A stretch of 64,000 nt of DNA, taken from positions 32,283,828-32,347,827 of the forward strand of contig CM057157.1 of NCBI GenBank assembly GCA_029962745.1. The letters run 5' to 3'. This DNA is from Echinometra lucunter. Taxonomy: Eukaryota; Echinodermata; Echinoidea; Camarodonta; Echinometridae. Below the pieces are notes generated by a model. It saw nothing but the letters and a program-made list of their open reading frames with translations. It did not search any database and was not told the origin of the DNA. Positions within the stretch are counted from its first letter, which is position 1. Every line of letters starts with the position of its first letter. Made by a program: the position numbers and the translations under genes. Shown one piece after another: positions 42,801 through 54,800 of this stretch.

Positions 42801-45800
42801 AATGTTTCGCCGGTAGCGGCGCTCTGCATGTAAAAAACAATTTTAATGGAGGGGCGTGTGAAAAGCGGACCCGCATTTGGTACCACATTTGGGTCCGCGT
42901 GCGTTTACACCAAAACCAGGCCGGCCTCGGGCCCGCATTTGGTACCGCATTTGGGTCCGCATGCGTTTACACCAAAACTAGGCCAGCCTCGGGCTGGCCT
43001 ACTGCTCAGTGTAACAGGCTCTAAAAGACAGTGGTTTACCCTCATAAATATAGGTTAAATTATGTTCCCATGACTAGTATACTAGCTATTCCTTTATGAT
43101 ATCACTTCATATGGAATTATACCATGTGTTTATGGTGATTTGAACAAAAAGGGATCATAGGGAAACTAAAAAAGGGTCATTTATTCAACCTTAACTTTAA
43201 AAAGTGGCTGAACCAATCAAAAACAATGTCAAACATTCACTGCTGCACTATAGACTAAACAGAACACTGAAATCGCAGCAAAATTGATTTTACTTTCTAT
43301 TTTTTGCTAGATGACATGATAGCAGGCTATTCTCAATTATATTCCGCTAAAAATTTGGATTTCTAAAATGAAAATGATGAATTCTAATAATTTTTTCCCA
43401 AGAGAAGTCTACATGTTGTGATGTCATTTTTATATTGGCCGAGAAAACGCTGTAATGACGCGAAATTGGGAGGGGGGTGGATCAGTTGGGTTTCGATCTC
43501 CTTTTTTATGAATACTGAAAGGAAAATGAGTTTTATTTATGTGTATTTTTATATTCTATGTCTACTTAGCTTTCCATCAATGATGTATGGTTGTATTCAC
43601 TCCAGAAGGGGCCTTTAGCATATGTACATGTTGACAGATACATGCAGTAGAAAAATCAATTAAATCTATGAGTATCCAGACTCTAAATCACAAGGTATGG
43701 GGTTCTATTCCCAGCCTGAGCACTAACATCTTTTGGTATAATAACAATAATAATAGTATTCTCTGATGTCTCTAGGCACTTTACAGAAACATCATTACCC
43801 TGGGCAGGTATTCTCAAAATTGTTTTATCTTTTATCTTATATCAATTGTCACAGCAATCAGAAATAGAGTGCGCCATCGGCTTACACCATGCACTTTTGA
43901 GACTTGCGTGCTGGTCCATGGTCGCCAATTTGCACAGTTCTAACTAATCACAAGTTCGCCCTCAACATTTGTTATAGCAATTAAAAGAGTGAAGATAAGA
44001 TAAAAGTTACAATTTTCCGAATACTGGACCTGAAGTGCATTCAAGCAATTTTTTGAAGCTAGAATCACAAACATGAATCACAAATCAAAACGCTGTTACA
44101 AAACACGGCTACTGTGAGAGCAGCGTTCAAGCGATTTTTCATCAACGCTGATTCTTGCTCATTTCAAGCCCATCCCCTGCGCATCGTACTGTGCAGTTTG
44201 ACCCAGGAAGGTCAACTTTAGCCACATCATTTATTCATCTCCATATCTTTCTTATGCTATTCTTTGTTTTTCATTCTATCTTCTTCTCTTTCCATCTTTT
44301 CTTATGTTATTCTTTGTTTTTTTTTCAAATCTTCTTTTCTATCTTTCCTTATGTCATTTATTTTAAACTTTTTGCTATCATTCCTTGTTATTCTTTCTCT
44401 TCCCATCTTTTCTTATGTTATTCATTTTCTCCTACCTTCTTTTCTATTTTTCCTTGTTTTTCTTTGTTTTCCCTTCTATCTTCTTCTCTTTCCATCTTTC
44501 TTTGTTATTCTTTTCTTCTTCCGTCTTCTTCTCTTTCCGTATTTTCGTATGTTATCTTCGTTTTCTCTTTTCTTCTTTTCTATCTTTCCTTACATTATTC
44601 TGTTTTTCCTTCTATCTTCTTCTCTTTCCATCTTTCCTTATGTTATTCTTTGTTTTTCCTTCTATCTTCTTCTCTTTCCATCTTTCCTTATGTGATTCTT
44701 TGTTTTCTTCTTGTATCTTCTTTTTTCTGTCTTTTCTTATGTTATTCTTTGTTATTCCTTCTATCTTCTTATCTTTCAATCTCTTCTTATATTATTCTTT
44801 GTTTTCTCCTATCTTCTTTTATAGCTTTCTGTATGTTGTTTGTTTATCTTTCTTCAAACCTTGGTGTGAAAGCAACAGTAGAATTATGATTGAGATCTCC
44901 GTTGCGTTCAATCAATTTTTAGCGACTGTGGTTCTGTAGAATCATTCAAAATGTACCTTTTTCAGCGTTTCATGTTTGTGTTTTGAAAGACATTAATTAT
45001 TACGACCTGCGAAAAATCAATTGAACGCAACTGTGGTTTAAACTAAACGTCTTTGAAAAAAACGTGATTCTAGGGTGAAAAATGGTCGCTTGAACGCAGC
45101 CCTGGTCATCAGATTCAGGCTTGCCTACACACAATGTAAGCACCTTCTCCACTCCCTGGGGAACATTCCAGCCTGGTGCCTTTTGCAGATGCTCACAATA
45201 CTAAACAAACCAAATGACTTTCACATCTTACCGGGTACCCACTGAACACACGGGTGGAAAATGGCAAATGTAGATTCATATATTTTCAAAGGACTTTAGT
45301 GCAGCGGTGGGACTCAAGATCCACAGTCTTGTGATGTATCCACTAGACCAAAACACCTTTACATCAATCTACTTTTGCCACTCTTGACCCAGTTGTGGTA
45401 AGTTGGTAACTGGTACAATTTATTCCTTGAATGTAGTGGGTGCTACTGTTGCCTGAATGAAGGGGAACGTTTATAATGTCCTAACTGCTTTGGAAGTAGA
45501 TGCTATATCATTCATTGTGCTGATCAAGAACAGAATACTATAACCACTACATGATGCTTCATCTTACAATATTAAGTTCCTTGCTTCTTTTTAATCTGAC
45601 TGAGTAAAAATGAAAAATAAGTAAACACATATATGTTATTATTTTCTTAGTTTCTAGAACCTGATATCCATTTTGCCTGATTGTTACTACTTGAACTATA
45701 AGAAAAGAACTGGACATTTCTGTTTGACAAATATTAACATTCTAAAGTAATACAAGTAGTTCCTCCCTTTCCTGCAAGATCACAATACATTAAGTCCTTT

Positions 45801-48800
45801 GTGTGTTGTTGCTTTCAGATCCTGCATTAGGTAAGCTTTAATTGGCTCCCCTTGGCCATCGATCAGTCCCTTGCTGAATTTGCCTTCCTAAATTGACGCT
45901 GGAGGATTGAATTGATCAAATCATGCTCGCAGCCGCAGCAGAGCGCGACGATCAGCAAACAAGCCTCAAGATTGAAGAAAGACAAGACAGATCTAAGAGG
46001 TAGAAGGGTGAGGGGGGATTACAGCCGTAGGGGTAGGATGACAACCACAGCCTCCAAATCAATCCTTATTGATCTCAACGTCTAGTTAAGGTGCTGCAAT
46101 CAATAACTCATCAATGAGAATCCTATTCAAGTCATACAGGTTGAGAGTGAGAATGCAAGGTGCCCTGCCATTCATGCCTAAACTGAAGTCAATTCTTGGC
46201 AATCATTCTGTCAAATGTGTGGGTTTTTCTTCTCATTTTAAGAAGAAGGGAATGCTTGTGCTAGAGCACTCAACCTATAATTATAAATTCTACCAGCATT
46301 GATTTGATTGTATCAAAATGTATTTCACTCAGAACTCTAATCATTATACAGAAGATACATACATTTTGTAAAAGCCATTTAATATTAGAAAGTTATTTTT
46401 GTTAAATTCCTCAAGACTTTTTCAGAACTTCAATTCTTTTCTACATTATGCCAAAGTAACATGAAACAGATGCTGGTATTGCAGTACCAGAATATAACTT
46501 GAAAACTATCCTACTAATTCTCTTTATCCTTTCAATATTCTGCTGCATAGTAAGAATAATCATAACGTCCATTACTTTCTAATAAGTCTTTTTATAGTAA
46601 TAGTACCTTTTCCTGTCATTCCCATGCTCATTGTGTTTTTTATGTTAAGGTTAGCATGGGGCAGTGTAGCTTTTACGCTGCGTTCCTTTCACATATTTAG
46701 ATGAAAATTCAGAGAAAATCATGAATAGAATATTATGTGTTCTAACACATGATATGCAAGACGGACAATGTGAGAATATATTTAATCGCTTTCATGCCAA
46801 TTCTCTTTTTGCTACCAAAAATATACATAAGCTTTACAAAAAAAAAGAAAAAGACATTCTGATAAAACTTCTGTCAGGGTAATATTCTTGCAGGGCCCTC
46901 TGGGAGAACAGTACATAATACTGAAGAGGCTACCCTGGGTAAACAAGACATATTATTATCATTATTATTATTATAATCTACAAGCAATCAAGGAAACGAT
47001 TCTTCCGTTTTGGAGTGTACCTGCTCATGTACATAATTCATTTCAATTCATATACTGTAGTAGGGTTATAGCATAAGTATTTCCTGTTACTGATCACAAA
47101 TTCCTTTACCCGGGTTTCCTTTCAAAGGAAGAAGTCATGCAAGAATAACTGTTCTTTGGCTGTCTCATTTTGAGGAAAAATAGTTACTGCCAAAAATTGT
47201 ATGCTGTGAGGAATTCTATTTACCATAGTCAACTCACACCTACATGTATGTACATGTACATGTATACTGCACTGCAGTATTTAATCTAGAACATGTTATC
47301 TATTCAGGGATTATCCCCTTCTAGTTATTAAAGAGTACCGGTACAAAGTGTTCTTTTTTTTTTCTTTTTTTTTTCTTTTCAAAGCTGCCTTTTTCTTTTT
47401 TGAAGATCCCCATACTATTTACACCTTATTATTCTGAATGGAAAATTGGATAATTGGAAAGATTTGATTGCAATTTTGGCCACTCAAAGAGATATTGAAG
47501 GGAGAAAACTTAAATGGAAATTGTTCAGAATACCAACAGGTTGAAACAATGAAGAGCTTAACTCAATGGTTACATCTTGATTTGAGTTCACCATTTTCCG
47601 AAGAGACTGTGCACACTGCACAGATATTTTAGTATTTGAGACGTTATTGTGTGCACTACAAAACACAGCCAGATCTTGTTTGTATAGTAGTACTTTTCAA
47701 AATGGTTTGAGGTGGGTATGACATAAAAAAAAACATATTTTGTCTTCATCCATGCATAACCTGTGCTAGGTAAACCAGCAGTCAATTATTTCACACACCA
47801 GTTTTACAGACACAGGCACTGCATGCATGCTATGATCTAGCACCATGTACGTATGATGCTATTTCCGTCAATAGAACAAAATTCAATGTTAATGGCGAGA
47901 GTGAGAATAAATGTGTTGCTATGCCATCAGTGACCATGAATTACACGCGAGAGTTAATGAAGGAAACAACAGGAAACAATTAGTTCTGATACTCTTTCCT
48001 TTCATAAATAGATTGCATGCTATTAGCATTGTTAAGAATGATTGACTTGATAATGAATTCTACACTTGTGACTTTAATGCAACCTCATGCTATAGGCAAA
48101 AGGCTCTTTTAGACTGATAGTTGTCTCTGAAAAGTGCCATCCATCAAAGAACTGTTTGTTAATCAAATTTTCATAACTTGAGATAACCCCTTGACTACTG
48201 AATTCTCAGATTTAACACAGGGGCCATCCAGTTCCCATAGCAAATAAGGTTTAACACAGGGGCCATCCAGTTCCCATAGCAAATAAGATTTAACACAGGG
48301 GCCATCCAGTTCCCATAGCAAATAAGGTTTAACACAGGGGCCATCCAGTTCCCATAGCAAATAAGGTTTAACACAGGGGCCATCCAGTTCCCATAGCAAA
48401 TAAGATTTAACACAGGGGCCATCCAGTTCCCATAGCAAATAAGATTTAACACAGCGGCCATCCAGTTCCCATAGCAAATAAGATTTAACACAGGAGCCAT
48501 CCAGTTCCCATAGCTAATAAGATTTAACACAGGGGCCATCCAGTTCCCATAGCAAATAAGGTTTAACACAGGGGCCATCCAGTTCCCATAGCAAATAAGG
48601 TTTAACACAGGGGCCATCCAGTTCCCATAGCTAATAAGGTTTAACACAGGGGCCATCCAGTTCCCATAGCAAATAAGGTTTAACACAGGGGCCATCCAGT
48701 ACCCATAGCTAATAAGGTTTAACACAGGGGCCATCCAGTCCCCATAGCTAATAAGATTTAACACAAGGGCCATCCAGTTCCCATAGCAAATAAGATTTAA

Positions 48801-51800
48801 CACAGGGGCCATCCAGTTCCCATAGCAAATAAGGTTTAACACAGGGGCCATCCAGTTCCCATAGCAAATAAGGTTTAACACAGGGGCCATCCAGTTCCCA
48901 TAGCTAATAAGATTTAATACAGGGGCCATCCAGTTCCCATAGCAAATAAGATTTAACACAGGGGCCATCCAGTTCCCATAGCAAATAAGGTTTAACACAG
49001 GAGCCATCCAGTTCCCATAGCTAATAAGATTTAACACAGGGGCCATCCAGTTCCCATAGCAAATAAGATTTAACACAGGGGCCATCCAGTTCCCATAGCA
49101 AATAAGGTTTAACACAGGGGCCATCCAGTTCCCATAGCTAATAAGGTTTAACACAGGGGCCATCCAGTTCCCATAGCTAATAAGGTTTAACACAGGGGCC
49201 ATCCAGTTCCCATAGCAAATAAGATTACACTTGACATCTGTGTTTAAATGCAACTAATTTAACTCCTTGACATATTTTCTTTCACACTGTACTTTTATGT
49301 CTAGCACTTCATTAGGCTGTCTGTCACTTATGACAAGTCACCTTTTGATTTTGTTGGAATTTTCTTTATTTTTCTCCATATTATTTTTCTTTTTCATATT
49401 TTTATCATTTTTATTCCATATTCTTGTCCGCATGATATCTCAAAACTGGCTCATTCAATTTTCATGACATTTTCGTCATTCATCCGGCCTATCAAGAACA
49501 TGACAACCTCCCTTTTTCAAGGTCATCGGGTCATCGTGACGTCATCCAGGTGCCATTTTGTAAATATCTTGTCATGGTGATATCTTCATAACGAAATGTC
49601 ATTCTTAGTTCATATTTGGCATGATAAATATTCATATCAATCTAAACAATTCCATCATTTTAAACGTGCGCGCACGCGTACGTCTGCGCGTCAGTGCGCC
49701 AAAAAATTTTAAAATACTCAAAATCGTCTCAAATTCGTTTTGCACACGTTTCAGGCCATTCTAAGCATTTCAAATAGTTCTGCGAATAAGCGCCCGCACG
49801 TGCGTTTGGCGCGTGCACAAGTAGTAAATGATGTAAAAACGCTGTTTTTTCAATTGTTTTGCAATTTTGAGACTTTTCTTGGTTGCACGCGCGCGTCAAA
49901 GTTCGCATGCGCGCGTCTATGGGGCAAATAACGTAAAAACATGCAAAAACATGCCCCTTTAAAATCTGCCATAGCTCGTTAAAAAGGTCGGAGACCCCCC
50001 AATATTTTTACATTTTCTGAAAGCCTATGAGTTGAAGATTTGATTTCATGAAAAAAATTGGGGGTCAAATGGTTGGAACGTCGCCATATTCTCCTGTGAA
50101 CTCAAAATTGAATTTTTTTCAATTATGACGTCATATTTTTTACTTTTAATCAAGACTGTCTCGCTTATTGTTGGTCGATTTTCGCTGGGATTTCAGTATG
50201 TTGTAGCTGAGACAATGCTCTACTACAGAAATTGCCTTCATTTTTCATTTTGACAATGGCATCATGTTCTAATTTTACGATAAACGAAGGCATGTCAATT
50301 TTTCACATTTTGCGTGTATTGTCTATGGGACATAACCTTTTCTCAATTCTTGATTCTACATTCCCATCTCTTTTGAGCAACAGCTCCGTTATTTCTGCTC
50401 GATTTTCGCCCAGCTTTGAGTATGTTGTAGCTGAGAAAATTCCCTATCTTAAATGTGCCATTTATTTTTCAATCAATTGTCGGTAACATATCGAAATTTT
50501 AACTGGAAGATATGACACGAGAATCCCATTTTCCATGATCTACGTGTTATCTCAATGGGCCATATTCTGGTCTATTGGTAAAGCACTTTTCCTCACATGC
50601 TCAAGGTCCCCGGTTCGAATTCTGGCAAGGACGGGGTCAATTTTTTTTTTCTTTACATTTTTTACCCTTTCAAATTACCATCTTCTTCGACTACTTTTAC
50701 ACATACAATCACAAACAATGCAATAAACTGCGTTATTTGGCCTGTTTCGTCTATTGCAATACCGTGTACAATAGTTAATGTACAGCCCTATTGCAAACCT
50801 GATTCGTTAACGTTATTTAGACCTTTGGGTCAACTTTTCATTTTTATTCCATCGTCTTGTCCTCATGATTTCTCAAAATTGGCTCATTCAATTTTCATGA
50901 AATTTTCGTCATTCATCCGGCCTATCAAGAACATGACAACCTCCCTTTTTCAAGGTCATCGGGTCATCGTGACGTCATCCAGGTGCCATTTTGTAAATAT
51001 CTTGTCATGGTGATATCTTCATAACGAAATGTCATTCTTAGTTCATATTTGGCATGATAAATATTCATATCAATCTAAACAATTCCATCATTTTAAACGT
51101 GCGCGCACGCGTACGTCTGCGCGTCAGTGCGCCAAAAAATTTTAAAATACTCAAAATCGTCTCAAATTCGTTTTGCACACGTTTCAGGCCATTCTAAGCA
51201 TTTCAAATAGTTCTGCGAATAAGCGCCCGCACGTGCGTTTGGCGCGTGCACAAGTAGTAAATGATGTAAAAACGCTGTTTTTTCAATTGTTTTGCAATTT
51301 TGAGACTTTTCTTGACCATTTCCATCAATTTACATTCGATTCCAACCAACTATAAGGTTGCACGCGCGCGTCAAAGTTCGCATGCGCGCGTCTATGGGGC
51401 AAATAACTAAAAACATGCAAAAACATGCCCCTTTAAAATCTGCCATAGCTCGTTAAAAAGGTCGGAGACCCCCCAATATTTTTACATTTTCTGAAAGCCT
51501 ATGAGTTGAAGATTTGATTTCATGAAAAAAATTGGGGGTCAAATGGTTGGAACGTCGCCATATTCTCCTGTGAACTCAAAATTGAATTTTTTTCAATTAT
51601 GACGTCATATTTTTTACTTTTAATCAAGACTGTCTCGCTTATTGTTGGTCGATTTTCGCTGGGATTTCAGTATGTTGTAGCTGAGACAATGCTCTACTAC
51701 AGAAATTGCCTTCATTTTTCATTTTGACAATGGCATCATGTTCTAATTTTACGATAAACGAAGGCATGTCAATTTTTCACATTTTGCGTGTATTGTCTAT

Positions 51801-54800
51801 GGGACATAACCTTTTCTCAATTCTTGATTCTACATTCCCATCTCTTTTGAGCAACAGCTCCGTTATTTCTGCTCGATTTTCGCCCAGCTTTGAGTATGTT
51901 GTAGCTGAGAAAATTCCCTATCTTAAATGTGCCATTTATTTTTCAATCAATTGTCGGTAACATATCGAAATTTTAACTGGAAGATATGACACGAGAATCC
52001 CATTTTCCATGATCTACGTGTTATCTCAATGGGCCATATTCTGGTCTATTGGTAAAGCACTTTTCCTCACATGCTCAAGGTCCCCGGTTCGAATTCTGGC
52101 AAGGACGGGGTCAATTTTTTTTTTCTTTACATTTTTTACCCTTTCAAATTACCATCTTCTTCGACTACTTTTACACATACAATCACAAACAATGCAATAA
52201 ACTGCGTTATTTGGCCTGTTTCGTCTATTGCAATACCGTGTACAATAGTTAATGTACAGCCCTATTGCAAACCTGATTCGTTAACGTTATTTAGACCTTT
52301 GGGTCAACTTTTCATTTTTATTCCATCGTCTTGTCCTCATGATTTCTCAAAATTGGCTCATTCAATTTTCATGAAATTTTCGTCATTCATCCGGCCTATC
52401 AAGAACATGACAACCTCCCTTTTTCAAGGTCATCGGGTCATCGTGACGTCATCCAGGTGCCATTTTGTAAATATCTTGTCATGGTGATATCTTCATAACG
52501 AAATGTCATTCTTAGTTCATATTTGGCATGATAAATATTCATATCAATCTAAACAATTCCATCATTTTAAACGTGCGCGCACGCGTACGTCTGCGCGTCA
52601 GTGCGCCAAAAAATTTTAAAATACTCAAAATCGTCTCAAATTCGTTTTGCACACGTTTCAGGCCATTCTAAGCATTTCAAATAGTTCTGCGAATAAGCGC
52701 CCGCACGTGCGTTTGGCGCGTGCACAAGTAGTAAATGATGTAAAAACGCTGTTTTTTCAATTGTTTTGCAATTTTGAGACTTTTCTTGACCATTTCCATC
52801 AATTTACATTCGATTCCAACCAACTATAAGGTTGCACGCGCGCGTCAAAGTTCGCATGCGCGCGTCTATGGGGCAAATAACTAAAAACATGCAAAAACAT
52901 GCCCCTTTAAAATCTGCCATAGCTCGTTAAAAAGGTCGGAGACCCCCCAATATTTTTACATTTTCTGAAAGCCTATGAGTTGAAGATTTGATTTCATGAA
53001 AAAAATTGGGGGTCAAATGGTTGGAACGTCGCCATATTCTCCTGTGAACTCAAAATTGAATTTTTTTCAATTATGACGTCATATTTTTTACTTTTAATCA
53101 AGACTGTCTCGCTTATTGTTGGTCGATTTTCGCTGGGATTTCAGTATGTTGTAGCTGAGACAATGCTCTACTACAGAAATTGCCTTCATTTTTCATTTTG
53201 ACAATGGCATCATGTTCTAATTTTACGATAAACGAAGGCATGTCAATTTTTCACATTTTGCGTGTATTGTCTATGGGACATAACCTTTTCTCAATTCTTG
53301 ATTCTACATTCCCATCTCTTTTGAGCAACAGCTCCGTTATTTCTGCTCGATTTTCGCCCAGCTTTGAGTATGTTGTAGCTGAGAAAATTCCCTATCTTAA
53401 ATGTGCCATTTATTTTTCAATCAATTGTCGGTAACATATCGAAATTTTAACTGGAAGATATGACACGAGAATCCCATTTTCCATGATCTACGTGTTATCT
53501 CAATGGGCCATATTCTGGTCTATTGGTAAAGCACTTTTCCTCACATGCTCAAGGTCCCCGGTTCGAATTCTGGCAAGGACGGGGTCAATTTTTTTTTTCT
53601 TTACATTTTTTACCCTTTCAAATTACCATCTTCTTCGACTACTTTACACATACAATCACAAACAATGCAATAAACTGCGTTATTTGGCCTGTTTCGTCTA
53701 TTGCAATACCGTGTACAATAGTTAATGTACAGCCCTATTGCAAACCTGATTCGTTAACGTTATTTAGACCTTTGGGTCAACTTTTCATTTTTATTCCATC
53801 GTCTTGTCCTCATGATTTCTCAAAATTGGCTCATTCAATTTTCATGAAATTTTCGTCATTCATCCGGCCTATCAAGAACATGACAACCTCCCTTTTTCAA
53901 GGTCATCGGGCCATAGTGATGTCATCCAGGCGCCATTTTGTGAATATCTTGTCATTGTCATATCTTCATTACGAAATGTCATTAATGGTTCATATTTGGC
54001 ATGATGCCAGTTCTTAATAGTCCAAAGAATTCCATATAGTCGTACGCGCCCTTGCGCGTACGTCCACACGTCAGTGCGTGCGCAAAGTGAAAAAAATACT
54101 CAGAATCGATTTATATTCATTTTGCACACGTTTCAGGCCATTTTAAGCACTTCAAAATTTTCCGCGCGTAAGCGCCCGCAAATTTTGTGCACGCGCAAGG
54201 CCCAAATGAGGTAAAAACACCGTTTTTTCACTTGATTTAGAATCCTGAGACTTTACTTGACAATTTCCATGCATTTAGAATTGATTTCAACTTACCATAA
54301 GGTCGAACGCGCGCCAAATTTCAAAATCCGTGCGCGCGTCACTAGGCAAAATAGTGTAAAAAACATACCTATCTAAAATCCGCCATAGCTCGTTAAAAAG
54401 GGTAGAGACCCCCCCCCCAATTTTTTTACATTTTCTGAAAGCCTATGAGATGAAGATTTGATTTCATGAAAAAAATGGGTTGTCAAATGGTTTGAACATT
54501 GCCATATTCTCCTGTGAACTCAAAATTTCATTTTTTCAATTATGACGTCATATTTTTTTACATTTAATCAGGACTGTCTCGCTTATTGCTGGTTGATTTT
54601 CGCTGGGATTTCAGTATGTTGTAGCTGAGACAATGCTCTTATACAAAAATTGCCTTCATTTTTCATTTTGACAACGGCATCATGCTCTAATTTTACGATA
54701 AACAGAGGCATGTCAATTTTTTATAGTTTGCGTGTATTGTCTATGGGACATGACCTTTTCTTCATTCTTGATTCTACATTCCTGTCTTTTTTGAGCAACA

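Noticed and set aside
44155..44939. Ser/Phe/Leu-rich open frames that look like membrane proteins
   Set aside because: They come from a pyrimidine-only minisatellite. Three overlapping frames are open at once.
48195..49253. A 352-residue repetitive open frame (13-residue repeat)
   Set aside because: Artefact of the 39-bp unit. A second frame is equally open, and there is no signal, domain or splice context.
50232..52487. Identical small open frames of 60-138 codons repeated every 1474 bp
   Set aside because: They follow the tandem DNA duplication. The diverged copy shows changes at all codon positions and broken frames, and there is no known domain.
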